From Euleptes europaea (lineage: Eukaryota; Chordata; Lepidosauria; Squamata; Sphaerodactylidae): 64,000 nt of DNA. The DNA is taken from positions 16,574,501 through 16,638,500 of the forward strand of contig NC_079321.1 of assembly GCF_029931775.1 (NCBI RefSeq). The letters are read 5' to 3'. A program made the position numbers and the translations under genes. Below are positions 31,065 to 41,405 of this stretch, in pieces (position 1 is the first letter of the stretch; every line of letters begins with the position of its first letter). The notes under the pieces were generated by a model that was not told the DNA's origin, made no database searches, and saw only the letters and a program-made list of their open reading frames with translations.

Positions 31065-31445
31065 AGTAGTGTATACAGGAGTATTCCCTATTACTATGTA
31101 TGGGTGTGAAAGCTGGACAATGAAGAAAGCTGACAGGAAGAAAGTAGACTCCTTTGAAATGTGGTGTTGGAGGAGAGTGTTACGGATACCGTGGACTGCA
31201 ATTGTAATCCAAAAATGTCATATCTTTGACAGCCTTGCTCAGGTCTTGCAAACTGAGGGCTGTGGCTTCCTTTATTGAGTCAATCCATCTCTTGTTGGGT
31301 CTTCCTCTTTCCCTGCTGCCCTCAACTTTTCCTAGCATGATTGTCTTCTCCAGTGATTCTTGCCTTCTAATAATGAGACCAAAATACAACAGCCTCAGTT
31401 TAGTCATTTTAGCTTCTAGGGTCAGTTCAGGCTTGATTACCATCA
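31065..31445. mobile_element. Bov-B fragment with internal inversion
   Basis: The plus strand at 31080-31196 reads MYGCESWTMKKADRKKVDSF and CWRRVLRIPWTA. The following region of the same protein (KPELTLEAKMTKLRLLYFG, EKTIMLGKVEGSRERGRP) lies on the minus strand at 31212-31445. Both belong to one Bov-B reading order, so the downstream part has been inverted. Confidence 0.85.
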
Positions 31446-31884
31446 TAACTTTCATACACCGTTACACTTATATATATTTCCTAATACTTCAGAAAATTTT
31501 CTAACAGATTGTACTTGGTTTGTTTAATGTATGTTTGTTGAAGCTCATTTCCTAGCCACAACTGTTCTCCACACAGCACAAGGAACAAAATAATGCCATG
31601 ACTTTCAAACAGATGTGCCAAATTACACACCACAGAGTTTCTGGCCCACTCTTGTCCACAGCTGTGGTATATTGGAGCAGAAGAGAATGGGGGGGGGGGA
31701 TCTCCTTGTCTCTGAGGCTTTGTAAAAACGATTTCCTTGAAGATATTAAATGCCAAAAGGGAAAGAACTACACCTACATAATCATAAATGTCCACAGACA
31801 GTGCAAAGGATGTGTGTGGGAACCTACTCAAGTCAATGTAGGACTGAATATATGAAGTTGCCTGACAGCACATTCCTGACCTGA
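31446..31884. other. Unrecognised, no supported gene
   Basis: No repeat is recognised. A minus-strand frame of 174 codons crosses from the GC-rich repeat into this region and has no recognisable domain. Confidence 0.4.
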
Positions 31885-32215
31885 AATAACGAGAGGTTGG
31901 CACGATTGCTGGCGGGGGGACCTGGATGCCAGTCTCCCGGCACTGCCGTGGGAGCGCTGCCCGGAGATGCCGGCCGGGCCTTCCACCGGCGTCCCACCAG
32001 CACAAAGCCCTGCACCGGTGTCCGGGGGGGGCGTACCTGGGGCATGCCAGGGGGCGGAGCTGTCAGTAGGTAGCTTCCTGTCCCCTTTTGGCCTGGGTAC
32101 AGGGAGAAAGCTTTTTGCTGGCGTAGCCTCGCTGTTCTCAATGGGGGGAAATGCCCCATTTAAAAAATAAAAAGCTCTGCCTCTGAGCTGTGTTTTTGCT
32201 CCTGTTGCTTTGTCT
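31885..32215 (+). repeat. GC-rich dispersed repeat R1
   Basis: GTACCTGGGGCATGCCAGGG, then GGGCGGAGCTGTCAGTAGGT, AGCTTCCTGTCCCCTTTTGG and GCCTCGCTGTTCTCAATGGG, match the other R1 copies best of all. Overlapping open frames on both strands reflect base composition. Confidence 0.65.
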
Positions 32216-32364
32216 TCCAGCATATATGACTTTGAGCCACACCGTGCATTCAGGAGTACATTCAGGAGTACAGTAGATATTTTAGGCACTGTGGATTTTC
32301 AAAAGGCTCCACATGTCCAGAAGCAGCTAACCTCAATTAGGTACTTAATGGATGAAAATTCCCA

Positions 32365-32495
32365 ACAACACATGAACACATGAAATTGCCTTATACTGAA
32401 TCAGACCCTTGGTCCATCGAAGTCAATATTGTCTACTCAGACCAGCAGTGGCTCTCCAGGGTCTCAGGCAGAGGTCTTTCACATCACCTACTTGC
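32365..32495 (-). mobile_element. SINE S2, 3' part
   Basis: ACATGAACACATGAAATTGC, then ACTGAATCAGACCCTTGGTC and GGGTCTCAGGCAGAGGTCTT, is the reversed S2 body and tail without the tRNA head. A C run follows. Confidence 0.88.
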
Positions 32496-32508
32496 CCCCC
32501 CCCCAAAA

Positions 32509-32539
32509 AAAATCAGTGGGTTCTTCTAGATCAAATCAA
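32509..32539 (+). mobile_element. Bov-B fragment
   Basis: AATCAGTGGGTTCTTCTAGA then TCAAATCAAG matches 23111-23139 of the nested Bov-B copy. A MITE interrupts it. Confidence 0.6.
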
Positions 32540-32670
32540 GCCAACCTCCTGGTAGCAGCTGGAGATCTCCTGCTATTACAACTGATCTCCAGCCGATAGA
32601 GATACGTTCACCTCCTCAGGCTCCGTCCCAAAACCTCCCGCCGGTGATGAAGAGGGACCTGGCAACCCTA
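32540..32670 (+). mobile_element. hAT-type MITE with internal deletion
   Basis: The left end CCAACCTCCTGGTAGCAGCT and right end GGGACCTGGCAACCCTA are present. The GGAGAAAATGG-to-CCCCAAACC interior is gone. Confidence 0.88.
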
Positions 32671-32702
32671 GTCATAATAGGTTTGCTGTGACTTGATGGC
32701 AC

Positions 32703-32740
<38 letters not shown>
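32671..32740 (+). mobile_element. Bov-B tail with (CA)n
   Basis: GCTGTGACTTGATGGCACTT, then TACACACACA, is a Bov-B-like 3' end followed by a CA microsatellite (about 32707-32739). Confidence 0.8.
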
Positions 32741-32741
<1 letters not shown>

Positions 32742-33284
32742 TTGTGACTTTTCTTGGCTAGCATGGTGTATGACGTTTAGGAAGTATAAATGTACCTTTT
32801 AATTGTAAAGCTATATAAATGCATGTGCTTTAGGATCGGAGTTCCAATATTAAAATTTGAACTTGAATATAAAGAAACATGTATTAATTGTCCCTAAAAC
32901 TTAAATTAAAAAAAAAACCTAAGGGTGTATGAATATGCCGTTTACAGATCGTTTTAGTTTTCAGATATATTTGTTTTCACGCAGGCTATTTTCTTCGCTA
33001 GTTTCCTCATGTTCCTAATTTCTTGCAGCCCTTAGTTTATGTGTTTATATTAAGTATTATATTGCTAATTTTACACCAAAAATGGGCTCATTTGGTGAAT
33101 TCGGTGAATGGGGAATTGTGAATGGGGAAAAGACAACTGCAATTTCAACCCAAGCAGTGAGAAGACATATTAATTTAACATCATACTAGAGCAGGCTTGA
33201 AATTCAGTAACATCCATGCGCGGGGGGGATGTCTGAAGGGGAGACAGCCCTGTGGTTTGAGAGCTCTCCAAGATGTGTGTGTTA
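32741..33284. other. Unrecognised, AT-rich
   Basis: No family or exon is recognised. The composition is AT-rich. Confidence 0.4.
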
Positions 33285-33345
33285 AATATATTTATTTATT
33301 TACTGAAAACATTTATAAACTTGATTTTCTCCCAGAGAACTAGAT

Positions 33346-33554
33346 GGGTTACCGCATTATGTATTCCCAGCGATGTATTAAGAGTTTGAAAATGTTATAA
33401 AAAACATCGCTTTAAAAGGGTTTTTGGATGCCACAGCTAAAAAATGGTTGGAAGACGTCTTCACAGCTAAAGGGGCCAAACAAAGTGCGAACAGTATTTT
33501 TATAACAGTTTCAGACTCTTAATACATCGCTGGGAATACATAATGCGGTAACCC
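33346..33554. mobile_element. 209-bp TIR element (GGGTTACCGCATTATG)
   Basis: GGGTTACCGCATTATGTATT at the left and its exact reverse complement AATACATAATGCGGTAACCC at the right extend to about 60-bp imperfect terminal repeats. It is a short non-autonomous DNA transposon whose superfamily I cannot fix. It sits inside an older LINE-like repeat (33285-33640). A partial CTAG match flanks it, but the target duplication is unclear. Confidence 0.85.
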
Positions 33555-33640
33555 CCTAGGACTCAAGGCGGGTAACAACAATAAAACCAACATATTGAAC
33601 AACCATTAAAATACCCCAGAATAGCACATCTAAAATTTAG

Positions 33641-34049
33641 TCAAGCAATTGCTATACAAAGCCAAATTGTTAAAACTTGTGAGAACGATCATCTCACCTT
33701 TTTAAACATAATACATTGGTGTCCTTTAACGTTTTACTTGAATCTGTACTTGTTCCTTATCATATCACATTTCATTGTAAAACAAAACGAACCCTTAAGT
33801 CATCAGAACTGGCACAAAGACGTTTGTCCTAGACATTTATCTGTATAGGAGTTGGTAGTCCATGAATGCAATTATCCTGGAGGCAGAGAGGGTGGAGAAA
33901 AAATATGGAAGAGTATTCACCTGATGAGTATACTGAATCCAGAAATTGCAGTATGAAATCCTTTATACGCACATATAAGCTAACAAAGATGCAAGCGGCC
34001 ATGTTGATCCATTAGAGAAATAACTTGAAGTAGGAATAGATACGCCATG
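33641..34049. other. Unrecognised, no supported gene
   Basis: No element or exon is recognised after the LINE-like flank. Confidence 0.4.
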
Positions 34050-34125
34050 AGAATCAGTGTGGTGCAGTGGTTAGAACATCCAACTAAGACTGAGGAGACC
34101 TGGTTGCAGACCACTACTTTTCCTT
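34050..34125 (+). mobile_element. Old Sauria-type SINE head
   Basis: GAATCAGTGTGGTGCAGTGG, then TTAGAACATCCAACTAAGAC and GAGACCTGGTTGCAGACC, is a diverged tRNA-like head. The body is lost. Confidence 0.6.
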
Positions 34126-34163
34126 GAAACAAATAAGATGGCAATGGGACAGTCACATTAGCC

Positions 34164-34349
34164 CAGGGGTGTCAAACTCAACTGTTATGAGGGCCGAATA
34201 ACACATAAATGTCACTTGGTCGGGCCGGGCCATGCCTTGCCAGCCCAAACTGAGTGTGGGGTGTGTGGATGCCTCGGCTGACTCGTGGGCCAGATAGGAG
34301 CTCTCAAGGGGATGGATCCGGCCCTTAGGCCTTATGTTTGACACCCCTG
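34164..34349. mobile_element. hAT-type MITE (CAGGGGTGTCAAAC TIR)
   Basis: CAGGGGTGTCAAACTCA at the left is inverted at the right as TGTTTGACACCCCTG. The flanking 8-mers CATTAGCC and CATTCGTC agree at six positions. This TIR type belongs to the hAT superfamily (Tip100/Charlie-like); the interior GGCCGGGCC is GC-rich. Confidence 0.9.
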
Positions 34350-34491
34350 CATTCGTCCTTTTCAGACATTCTTTTCACAGGAACCAGGAATCTACCAACT
34401 GTGCATATTGGGAGTGCACAATACCCACTGTTGTCCTGAGTCCCGATACATGTGGCCACCATGTTGTGTGATAAGGGCAACATGCACATTT

Positions 34492-34805
34492 AGAAGAAGG
34501 AAGAGTTGGTTTTTATATGCCGACTTTCTCTACCACTAAGGAAGAATCAAACCGGCTTACAATCACCTTCCCTTCCCCTCCCCACAACAGACACCCTGTG
34601 GGGTAGGTGGGGCTGAAAGAGCTCTAAGGGAGCTGTGACTAGCCCAAGGTCACCCAACTGGCTTCATGTGTAGGAGAGGGGAACCAACCCAGCTCACCAG
34701 ATTAGAGTCTGCCACTCATATGGAGTGGGGAATCAAACCTGGTTCTCCAGATCAGAGTCCACCACTCCAAACCACCGCTCTTAACCACTACACCACGCTG
34801 GCTCT
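34492..34805 (-). mobile_element. SINE S1, full length
   Basis: The copy runs from TAGAAGAAGGAAGAGTTGG to the reversed head CACTACACCACGCTGGCTCT. Confidence 0.93.
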
Positions 34806-35016
34806 CAATTTACTGTTGTGTACTACTCTGGTACTTGTGGCTGCAAACACTGAAAAATCCAGTGGTTAGTTCCCATGTATCAGAGCTGTACATAAATAGT
34901 AAATGTACTCATTGCCTCACTTGGCGACCATGCGAATCGAGATGCCCTGAGTTCAGTTGAAAGGCTTCTGATATGCGCAACTGTAAAATCATTCTCAGTC
35001 TAGCCTGCCTTATGGG

Positions 35017-35225
35017 TAGGGTTGCCAACCTCCAGGTACTAGCTGGAGATCTCCTGCTATTACAACTGATCTCCAGCTGATAGAGAGCAGTTCCCCTGGA
35101 GAAAATGGCTGCTTTGGCAATTGGACTCTATGGCATTGAAGTCCCTCCCCTCCCCAAACCCCACACTCCTCAGGTCCTGCCCCAAAAACCTCCCGTCAAT
35201 GGCAAAGAGGGACCCGGCAACCCTA
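35017..35225 (+). mobile_element. hAT-type MITE, full length, perfect TSD
   Basis: The 209-bp copy runs from TAGGGTTGCCAACCTCCAGG to GGGACCCGGCAACCCTA. CTTATGGG at 35009-35016 is repeated at 35226-35233. Confidence 0.97.
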
Positions 35226-35233
35226 CTTATGGG

Positions 35234-36337
35234 GCTATTGTGAGAATAAAATGGCGGCTGGGATCCTTGTTGGGAAAGCGGGGTAAAAGAACGTCGATGA
35301 GACTTTTGTAGGACTGACTAAAAGTCTCAAGCTAACTTCCAAGTTCCGCAGAGCTGTTCCTCGGGCTCGACATTAAGCCAGAAAAGGTGGAGGCGGCGAT
35401 ATGTCACAGTCTTAAAATAGTACTTCAGGATGCTCCTTGCAGATTAATTAGGTTAGTCTGTATCAATTGCAAAAGATCGCCGAGTGCAAAACAACATGCC
35501 CAGACGGAGAAGCAATGGCCATTGTCCCTCTGGAAATATAAAGCTGATGTAACGTAGCACATCAGAGCAGCTAAACTAATAAGGGCTAAAAATAGGAAAA
35601 CCCCAAACTCCCCAGATAGGCAGGAACGGTATTTAAATGTTGGGAATTGATGATGGAAAATCGGCAAGTCAGTAGCACAAGGCCGTTAGAAGTGAACTTC
35701 TTGGATGCATTTTCTGGGACGGAAGGGTCTTAATGCAGGCCAAAACCTGTTGAAATGTCATTCTATTCATGTATAATGGCAGGACAGAAAGTCCAATAGA
35801 GGCAATAAAAGTTTTAAGTGTTTGTGTTACTTCTATATGGTTTACGTGTGAGTGTGTGCTGCATGTGTGCTGTGTGTGTGCCTGTCTGTGTGAATAACGC
35901 ACACAACAAAATTCTGATTAGTTTTGGAAACAAGATTGCTAAACCTGACGAAAACAGGCTTTTTCCACCTGCAAAAAAAAAAAATGTAAAATAGAAAAGC
36001 AAGTTTAAAATGAGCAAAACAAAGAGACCAATGTCCAATTAAAGTCTTTATTTAACTTAATTTTAGACATGTAGAGTGTGTTTTATCAGTCTTTTAAAGT
36101 AAGGTATTGTTTTTTTCAAGGTATCACCCAAGCAAGAGCCTGCTGAGGTGGGTGTGGGGCTGATCCTGCAAACAGAAAAATGGCTTGATAAAGTATCAGT
36201 GAAATGTGGGATGTTATTGTTCACTGTATGGTCAGTTCAAGAGAGTTTGGGCCTGGGCTGTGTATGTTTCTATAATGTATATGTTTCTGGGTGTGAAGAG
36301 CCCCCTTGCTATGTATGGCCAGTGGAACACCTGTCTG
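35234..36337. other. Unrecognised, possibly unique sequence
   Basis: No SINE, LINE or TIR element is recognised. A TG-rich stretch (35848-35892) and an A run (35973-35984) are present. The 35290-35640 part is free of simple repeats. Confidence 0.4.
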
Positions 36338-36546
36338 TAGGGTTGCCAACCTCCATGTGCTAGCTGGAGATCTCCTGCTATTACAACTGACCTCCTGCAA
36401 ATAGAGATCAGTTCCCCTGGAGAAAATGGCCACTTTGGCAATTGGACTCTATGGCATTGAAGTCCCTTCCCTCTCCAAAACCCGCCCTCCTCAGTCTTTG
36501 TCCCAAAAATCTCCAGGTATTTCCCAACCCAGAGCTGGCCACCCTT
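36338..36546 (+). mobile_element. hAT-type MITE, second subfamily
   Basis: The left end is TAGGGTTGCCAACCTCC. The right end reads ATCTCCAGGTATTTCCCAAC, then CCAGAGCTGGCCACCCTT, as in the 1933 copy. CCTGTCTG and CCTGTATG flank it (seven of eight). Confidence 0.92.
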
Positions 36547-36845
36547 CCTGTATGGAGAGATGCCCCTTTCTTGAGACCATTGACCCTACTTTGGCGCAGG
36601 GCTTTAGGTCATTCATACACTCCAGTTTGAGATCTTTCTTAAGGGTGAGTAGTATGCACAGCAGGTCTCCCATGAAGTGAGTGAAGTAACTCAGCAGGAT
36701 TTGTAGTCCTTCATCTTTCTTGATGACTCAGAGCACTGGAGTTACAGAGTGCCACCTTTGGCCTTCATTGGCAACCTTTGAAGGATTGCAGCGATGCACC
36801 AGGGATGCTATCTACATACAATTCAAGAAGAACCAGGCACTGTGT

Positions 36846-37285
36846 GAGGCAGGGTGGTGTAGTGGTTAGAATGGCAGGCTAGGATCTGGAAGATCCACTT
36901 TCCGGGCCAAGCTACACAACGTGTTTTTCAGTGAGTCAAGTCCAGGAAGCAACTTACTTTCCCCACAGCCACACAGCAGTTGCAGGGAATGTTATTATAC
37001 GTCGGGAGCCCGATTGAGCATGGAACTGTGCCGTGGGAGGGAGGAAGGACTCCTGTCTTCCCCATGTGCCATTTTCCTGAACCAAAACGGCTCTGGCAGG
37101 GAGTTATTTTTATAAATTTGGAGCCGCACGTATTGTGAACTTTGGCCCTCTATGAACCTTTCTAGGTGACATTGAGTTAGTCTTAGCATAACTTCACACT
37201 CATTATGAGGATAAAAACGGAGGTGGGAGAATGATGTAGGATGCCCTGATCTCCTTGGTGGAAGGGTAGGATTAAAAGTGTACAT
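36846..37285 (+). mobile_element. Sauria-type SINE split by a TIR element
   Basis: The head AGGCAGGGTGGTGTAGTGGT lies at 36846-36903. The body resumes at 37149 with ATGAACCTTTCTAGGTGACA, then ATGAGGATAAAAACGGAGGT, the usual SINE order. The gap is exactly the 36904 element. Confidence 0.8.
36904..37148. mobile_element. 245-bp TIR element nested in a SINE
   Basis: The left end GGGCCAAGCTACACAACGTG and right end CGTATTGTGAACTTTGGCCC are imperfect inverted copies (about 14 of 20). A GGGCC-start TIR suggests PIF/Harbinger-like ancestry, but the target duplication (TCC/TCT) is weak. Similar left ends occur at 10969 and 18484. Confidence 0.65.
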
Positions 37286-37470
37286 AGGCGCAAGTACAGA
37301 TAGCATATCTGTGTATTATTCTGAAAGAGTGCTCCATGCTTTTTAATGTAAAAGTCATTGTTTTCTAAGTTGTGGTCTAGAGCATGGGACTTTTTGCCTG
37401 AAAGCACCACTTGTCGTTAAAAGGGGTAGTTCATTTGAGGACTGTTGTATCCTAGAACAGTTTCTAAATG

Positions 37471-37905
37471 TTCATAGAATCATAGAGTTGGAAGGGACCA
37501 CCAGGGCCATCTAGTCCAACCCCCTGCACAATGCAGGAAATTCACAACTACTTCCCCCACACACACACACCCCAGTGACCCCTACTTCGTGCCCAGAAGA
37601 TGGCCAAGATGCCCTCCCTCTGATCATCTGCCTAAGGTCATAGAATCAGCATTGCTGACAGATGGCCATCTACCCTCTTCTTAAAAACCTCCAGGGAAGG
37701 AGCACTTACCACCTCCCGAGGAAGCCTGTTCCACTGAGGATCCACTCTGTTAGAAAATTCTTCCTAATGTCTAGACAGAAACTCTTTTGATTTAATTTCA
37801 ACCCTTCTGGGGCAACAGAAAACAGCTTGCCACCATCCTCTATATGATAGCAAGTACTTGCAGATGGTTATCGTATCACCTCTCAGTCTTCTCCTAAATG
37901 TTCCC
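37471..37905 (-). mobile_element. CR1 LINE 3' end
   Basis: ATAGAATCATAGAGTTGGAA, then GGGACCACCAGGGCCATCTA, is the reverse of a CR1 3' end. It continues through GAAGCCTGTTCCACTGAGGA to CCTCTCAGTCTTCTCCT in the coding part. A CA tract replaces part of the UTR. Confidence 0.92.
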
Positions 37906-39069
37906 AGCTTCGGATCTTTGATCACTGTACGTTTTCCTCCACGGCATTTTACCTAGAGCCAAGAGGAAAGGCATTGTACAGTTATTTAAATAAATAAATA
38001 AGGAAGATGAATCTGAGGTATGGGTGGGTAGCATTTCAGCAAAAGAGCACACAGGTTGTAGTGACATGGACAGCACAGGGTTTACGTTGGACCTCACACC
38101 CTGAAGCCTAGTTGTGCCACGGAGGAGACACGTCCACGCAGAACCCAGCTCATCACAAAGGTCAGCTCACTTTACCAAACCACCATGGGGCTGAAGTGGT
38201 TGTGCGAACAGGCCTTTTGGAGATTTGGTCATTTCTCTTCGCATTTCTCATGCATACTTTGGGAGCAAAGGAACAGAGGTCTAAGGTTTAAAATCCATCT
38301 TGCCTTGCAATAGGAGGCCAGGAGCTGTAGTTGCTATCAGCAGTTCTTATCTACATGCTGGTGTTTCTGGGAATATGAATATAAATATTCATATGTACTC
38401 CATTCATCCCGGTTGCCATTATTTTGCATGCGATTAATAAAGATGTTGGCTGTGACCCTGAGCTGATGAGCATTTCTTTCAAGGTGAAGTACTAAACCAG
38501 CAACCCACACCCTCATTAGCCTTGTGGGAATTTTCAGATAACCTGATCAAAATGCTTCTTTAAATCTTACAGTCCCATGTCTCTTTGTGCCTCTGTGTAT
38601 GTCACTAACTGGGCAGGAACAGAGCGAAGCTGGGGTTATGTGTGGAAACATGAGGTTAGGGTAGGTAGATTCCAAAGCCGGTCCTTATTATTTGTCATAT
38701 GCCTTTTATTTTCTGCAAATATGCAGCTTGGTCAAGAGTTATCATTTGGTGGGAACTCCAATATACATGACATCCCAGAGGGCTTACTTTAGGTGTGCCC
38801 AAGGGCTTGAACACTCAGCAAAATTTCAGCACCAGAAGTACGCACACCCATGCCTGATTACAAATTAACTTTTGAAATTTCTCCAGGATGTTGCATGGGG
38901 AGTCTAGGAATGTGGCTAGGAAGGAAAAAGACAGTGAAGATTCTTGAGAATTGGTACTTGCTTTGACAACCGGTGGCTTTGCTAACAACAGTTAATAGAA
39001 TTCTTTGATGGCATAACAAAACAGGAAATCTGTTTCGGCACACATGGTTTTGAGGGATGTGCCTCAATG
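37906..39069. other. Unrecognised, no supported gene
   Basis: A short (TAAA)n is at about 37986. No other repeat or exon is recognised. Confidence 0.4.
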
Positions 39070-39070
39070 A

Positions 39071-39288
39071 GGAGGGGCTGTGGCTCAATGGTAGAGCATC
39101 TGCTTGGCATGCAGAAGGTCCCAGGTTCAATCCCCAGCGTCTCTAGTTAAAGGGACTAGGCAAGTAGGTGATATGAAAGACCTCTGCTTGAGACCCTGGA
39201 GAGCTGCTGCCGGTCTGAGTAGACAATACTGACTTTGATGGACCAGGGGTCTGATTCAGTAGAAGGCAGCTTCATGTGTTCATGTGCC
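39071..39288 (+). mobile_element. SINE S2, full length
   Basis: GGCTGTGGCTCAATGGTAGA, GGTTCAATCCCCAGCG and the end AGGCAGCTTCATGTGTTCAT are all present. ATGTGCC lies on both flanks and may be the duplicated target. Confidence 0.93.
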
Positions 39289-39392
39289 ATAGATTGCTGA
39301 GTGTGGCTTCTGTCCTTTTTTCTTGCACTGCTCCCAACCTGATGATTCTTGCAGAAGTTCTTCTTGTCAGATTTCAAGAGAGGGAATGACTG

Positions 39393-40551
39393 AGGGGCCT
39401 AATGCACCAACAATTTACAGCACATTATCATCGTGCTCGGTGTGTGTGTTTTGGATGCATATTCTTCATTTCCGATCGCACCATGCCTGTTAAGACTGCT
39501 CCCAAGACAGTTTATCGTCATATCATCATATCGCACCTCCAAAGTAATAGTCCGAAAAGTTGAGAGGAGGAGCGTGGGGGAGCACTGCGTCATGTCTACG
39601 TCGCTGATGCTTCCCCGCCTCCCCTCCCCTTTTTTTCACTCATGCGCAATTTCATTGATCCGAAGGAGCGCTGTACGCCATTAAGAATTGCCTCATTAGC
39701 ACGGCAGAGAAACCCTAATCACAACCTATGCAGGCATTCCCCCCCCCCCAAAAAAAATGAGTCGTTCCTTGCACAGTGCTAATCACAGAGCTGCCATCTT
39801 TTCGGGCGTTGGTCCAACAATCTTGCATTTTTTCGTTGGGACAAGCACATTAAAAAAATTTTTTGAGAGCAGGGAGGCACTCTCAACCCCGGCAGCGGGA
39901 GAAAGAGAGGAACAGGCGGGGAGAAACTTTGTGCCGGCAGGAGAGCCCCAACTTGTGTGTGGGGGGGGGGGCCGCTCTCTCTATCCCTCAGTCTCTCTCC
40001 CTTCCTCCTCCTGCTGCTTCCCCATCTGCCGCTCGCAGCAATTTCGCTACCTTTCCAGCCCTCCTCTGCATTCCTCCCCCCTCAAGCCCATGAACCGTTT
40101 ACAAAATCCACTTCAAGGACATTCCATATGAGGGAAATGTTTGATTGGGACCCTGGACAAATAAAAATGGTTGGTCTAACGTTCCGACGTTCCCGTGTTC
40201 CTTTGTAAGACCACAGGCACTTATGGGAAGGGGGGATTAAGTAACAATAATGATTGGTGGATGCAAACGGGAGGGGAGGGGGAAGGTGGGATGGGAGGAG
40301 AAAGGCTTTTCATTGGGTGTTGCAAAAACAGGGGAGGAGAACTGAATAGCGTATGTAACTGAACGCACCCCTTGAATTGCCGGTTTTGAAATGACATAAC
40401 GAAATACATCGTGGTATAGGCGTTTTGGGAAAAAACAGATGTCTGGCGCTTCCAAAGCATTTTCAAGCCGAAATGGGAGGTCTGAGGTGCGATCTAACCT
40501 GGATAACACATTTTTTTAAAACGTAGTATATACTGAGTGCGTTAGGCCCCT
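39393..40551. mobile_element. 1.16-kb DNA transposon-like element (GGGGCCTAA TIR)
   Basis: AGGGGCCTAATGCAC at the left and GTGCGTTAGGCCCCT at the right are inverted repeats with one mismatch. TGA or TGAG flanks both sides. GGGCC termini with a 3-bp TNA duplication fit PIF/Harbinger. CGCACCTCC near 39532 is also mirrored by GGAGGTCTGAGGTGCG near 40476. The interior is GC- and pyrimidine-rich and carries no transposase frame, so the element is non-autonomous. Confidence 0.7.
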
Positions 40552-40577
40552 GAGCTTGGGACTGTTTGCTAGACTTA

Positions 40578-40664
40578 CAGTGCAATACTAAAAAGAGTTA
40601 TACCAGCTTAAACTCATTGAAGACAGCAGGCTTAGAGGGGTGTGACTCTGTTTAGGATTGCGCT
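40578..40664. mobile_element. Degenerate palindromic MITE (CAGTGCAAT)
   Basis: The ends CAGTGCAATACTAAAAAGAG and CTCTGTTTAGGATTGCGCT are inverted. The middle AACTCATTGAAGACAG corresponds to the palindrome centre. Confidence 0.8.
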
Positions 40665-40773
40665 ATAAAGTGCCACGAAGTCTCCTAAGTCTTTTCGACA
40701 GTTAGGTGCTGAATATCCACTCTTATTTTGTGAAACACTGTGGAATTTATAAAAGCTTCTCTGTATAGTCGTA

Positions 40774-41110
40774 GGTCAGTAGATGTGTTAGTCTGCAGTA
40801 GTAGAACAAAATGTGAGGCCGGTAGCTCCTTAAAGACCAAAGGCATTTCCCAGGATATAAGCTTTTGTAAGTCAAAGCACTTCATCAGATACAAATAGGA
40901 ATGAAGATCCATCAGCCCTTAATTTTGAAGGTTCTTTTTTGATTTGGTGTTTAGTACAGGAGCTAATTACTTGATATTGGAATTTATACCACACATTAAA
41001 TGCATGTGTCAGATTCTTCTCTCGTTTACTCACATGGTTTACATTTTTGTAACCAAAACCAGTAACTGGGCATGTGCTTTGATTACAAGCAATTCTGAAA
41101 CTGAGTTCTA
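40774..41110 (-). mobile_element. Penelope-like end, degraded
   Basis: GTGTTAGTCTGCAGTAGTAG, CTCCTTAAAGACCAAAGG and the reversed CTGATGA core (40882-40888) with flanking GTAT match the layout at 388-427. The 40905-41110 extension is assigned only by position. Confidence 0.55.
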
Positions 41111-41202
41111 ACTTTATCAATAATTGGGATTGACTTCTTGAGACACAGACCCCTCCCCCCCCCGTGCAAAACAGCCCATCATTGCAAAACGGCTGTGGGG
41201 CA

Positions 41203-41405
41203 TGGTGGTGGGAAGTGCCGTCAAGTTCCAGCCAACTTATGGCGACCCTGCAGGGTTTTCAAGGCATGAGTCGAACAGAGGGGTTTTGCCATTGCCAGCC
41301 TCTCCGTAGCAGCTCTGGACTTCCTTGGTGGTCTCCCATCCCAGAACTAACCAGGGCCAACCCTGTTAGTTTCCAAGATGTGATGAGATGGGGCTACCCT
41401 GACCC
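41203..41405 (-). mobile_element. 5S rRNA-headed SINE with Bov-B tail
   Basis: GTGCCGTCAAGTTCCAGCCA, then ACTTATGGCGACCCTGCAGG, is the reversed tail. TTGGTGGTCTCCCATCCCAG, then CCAACCCTGTTAGTTTCC, is the reversed 5S-like head. Confidence 0.88.

Noticed and set aside
31065-31445. Twin-primed Bov-B insertion
   Set aside because: The inverted segment is the downstream one and no 3' tail is present, opposite to the twin-priming order.
31481-32289. Minus-strand frames of 174, 153 and 108 codons
   Set aside because: They overlap each other in the GC-rich repeat R1 and show no domain.
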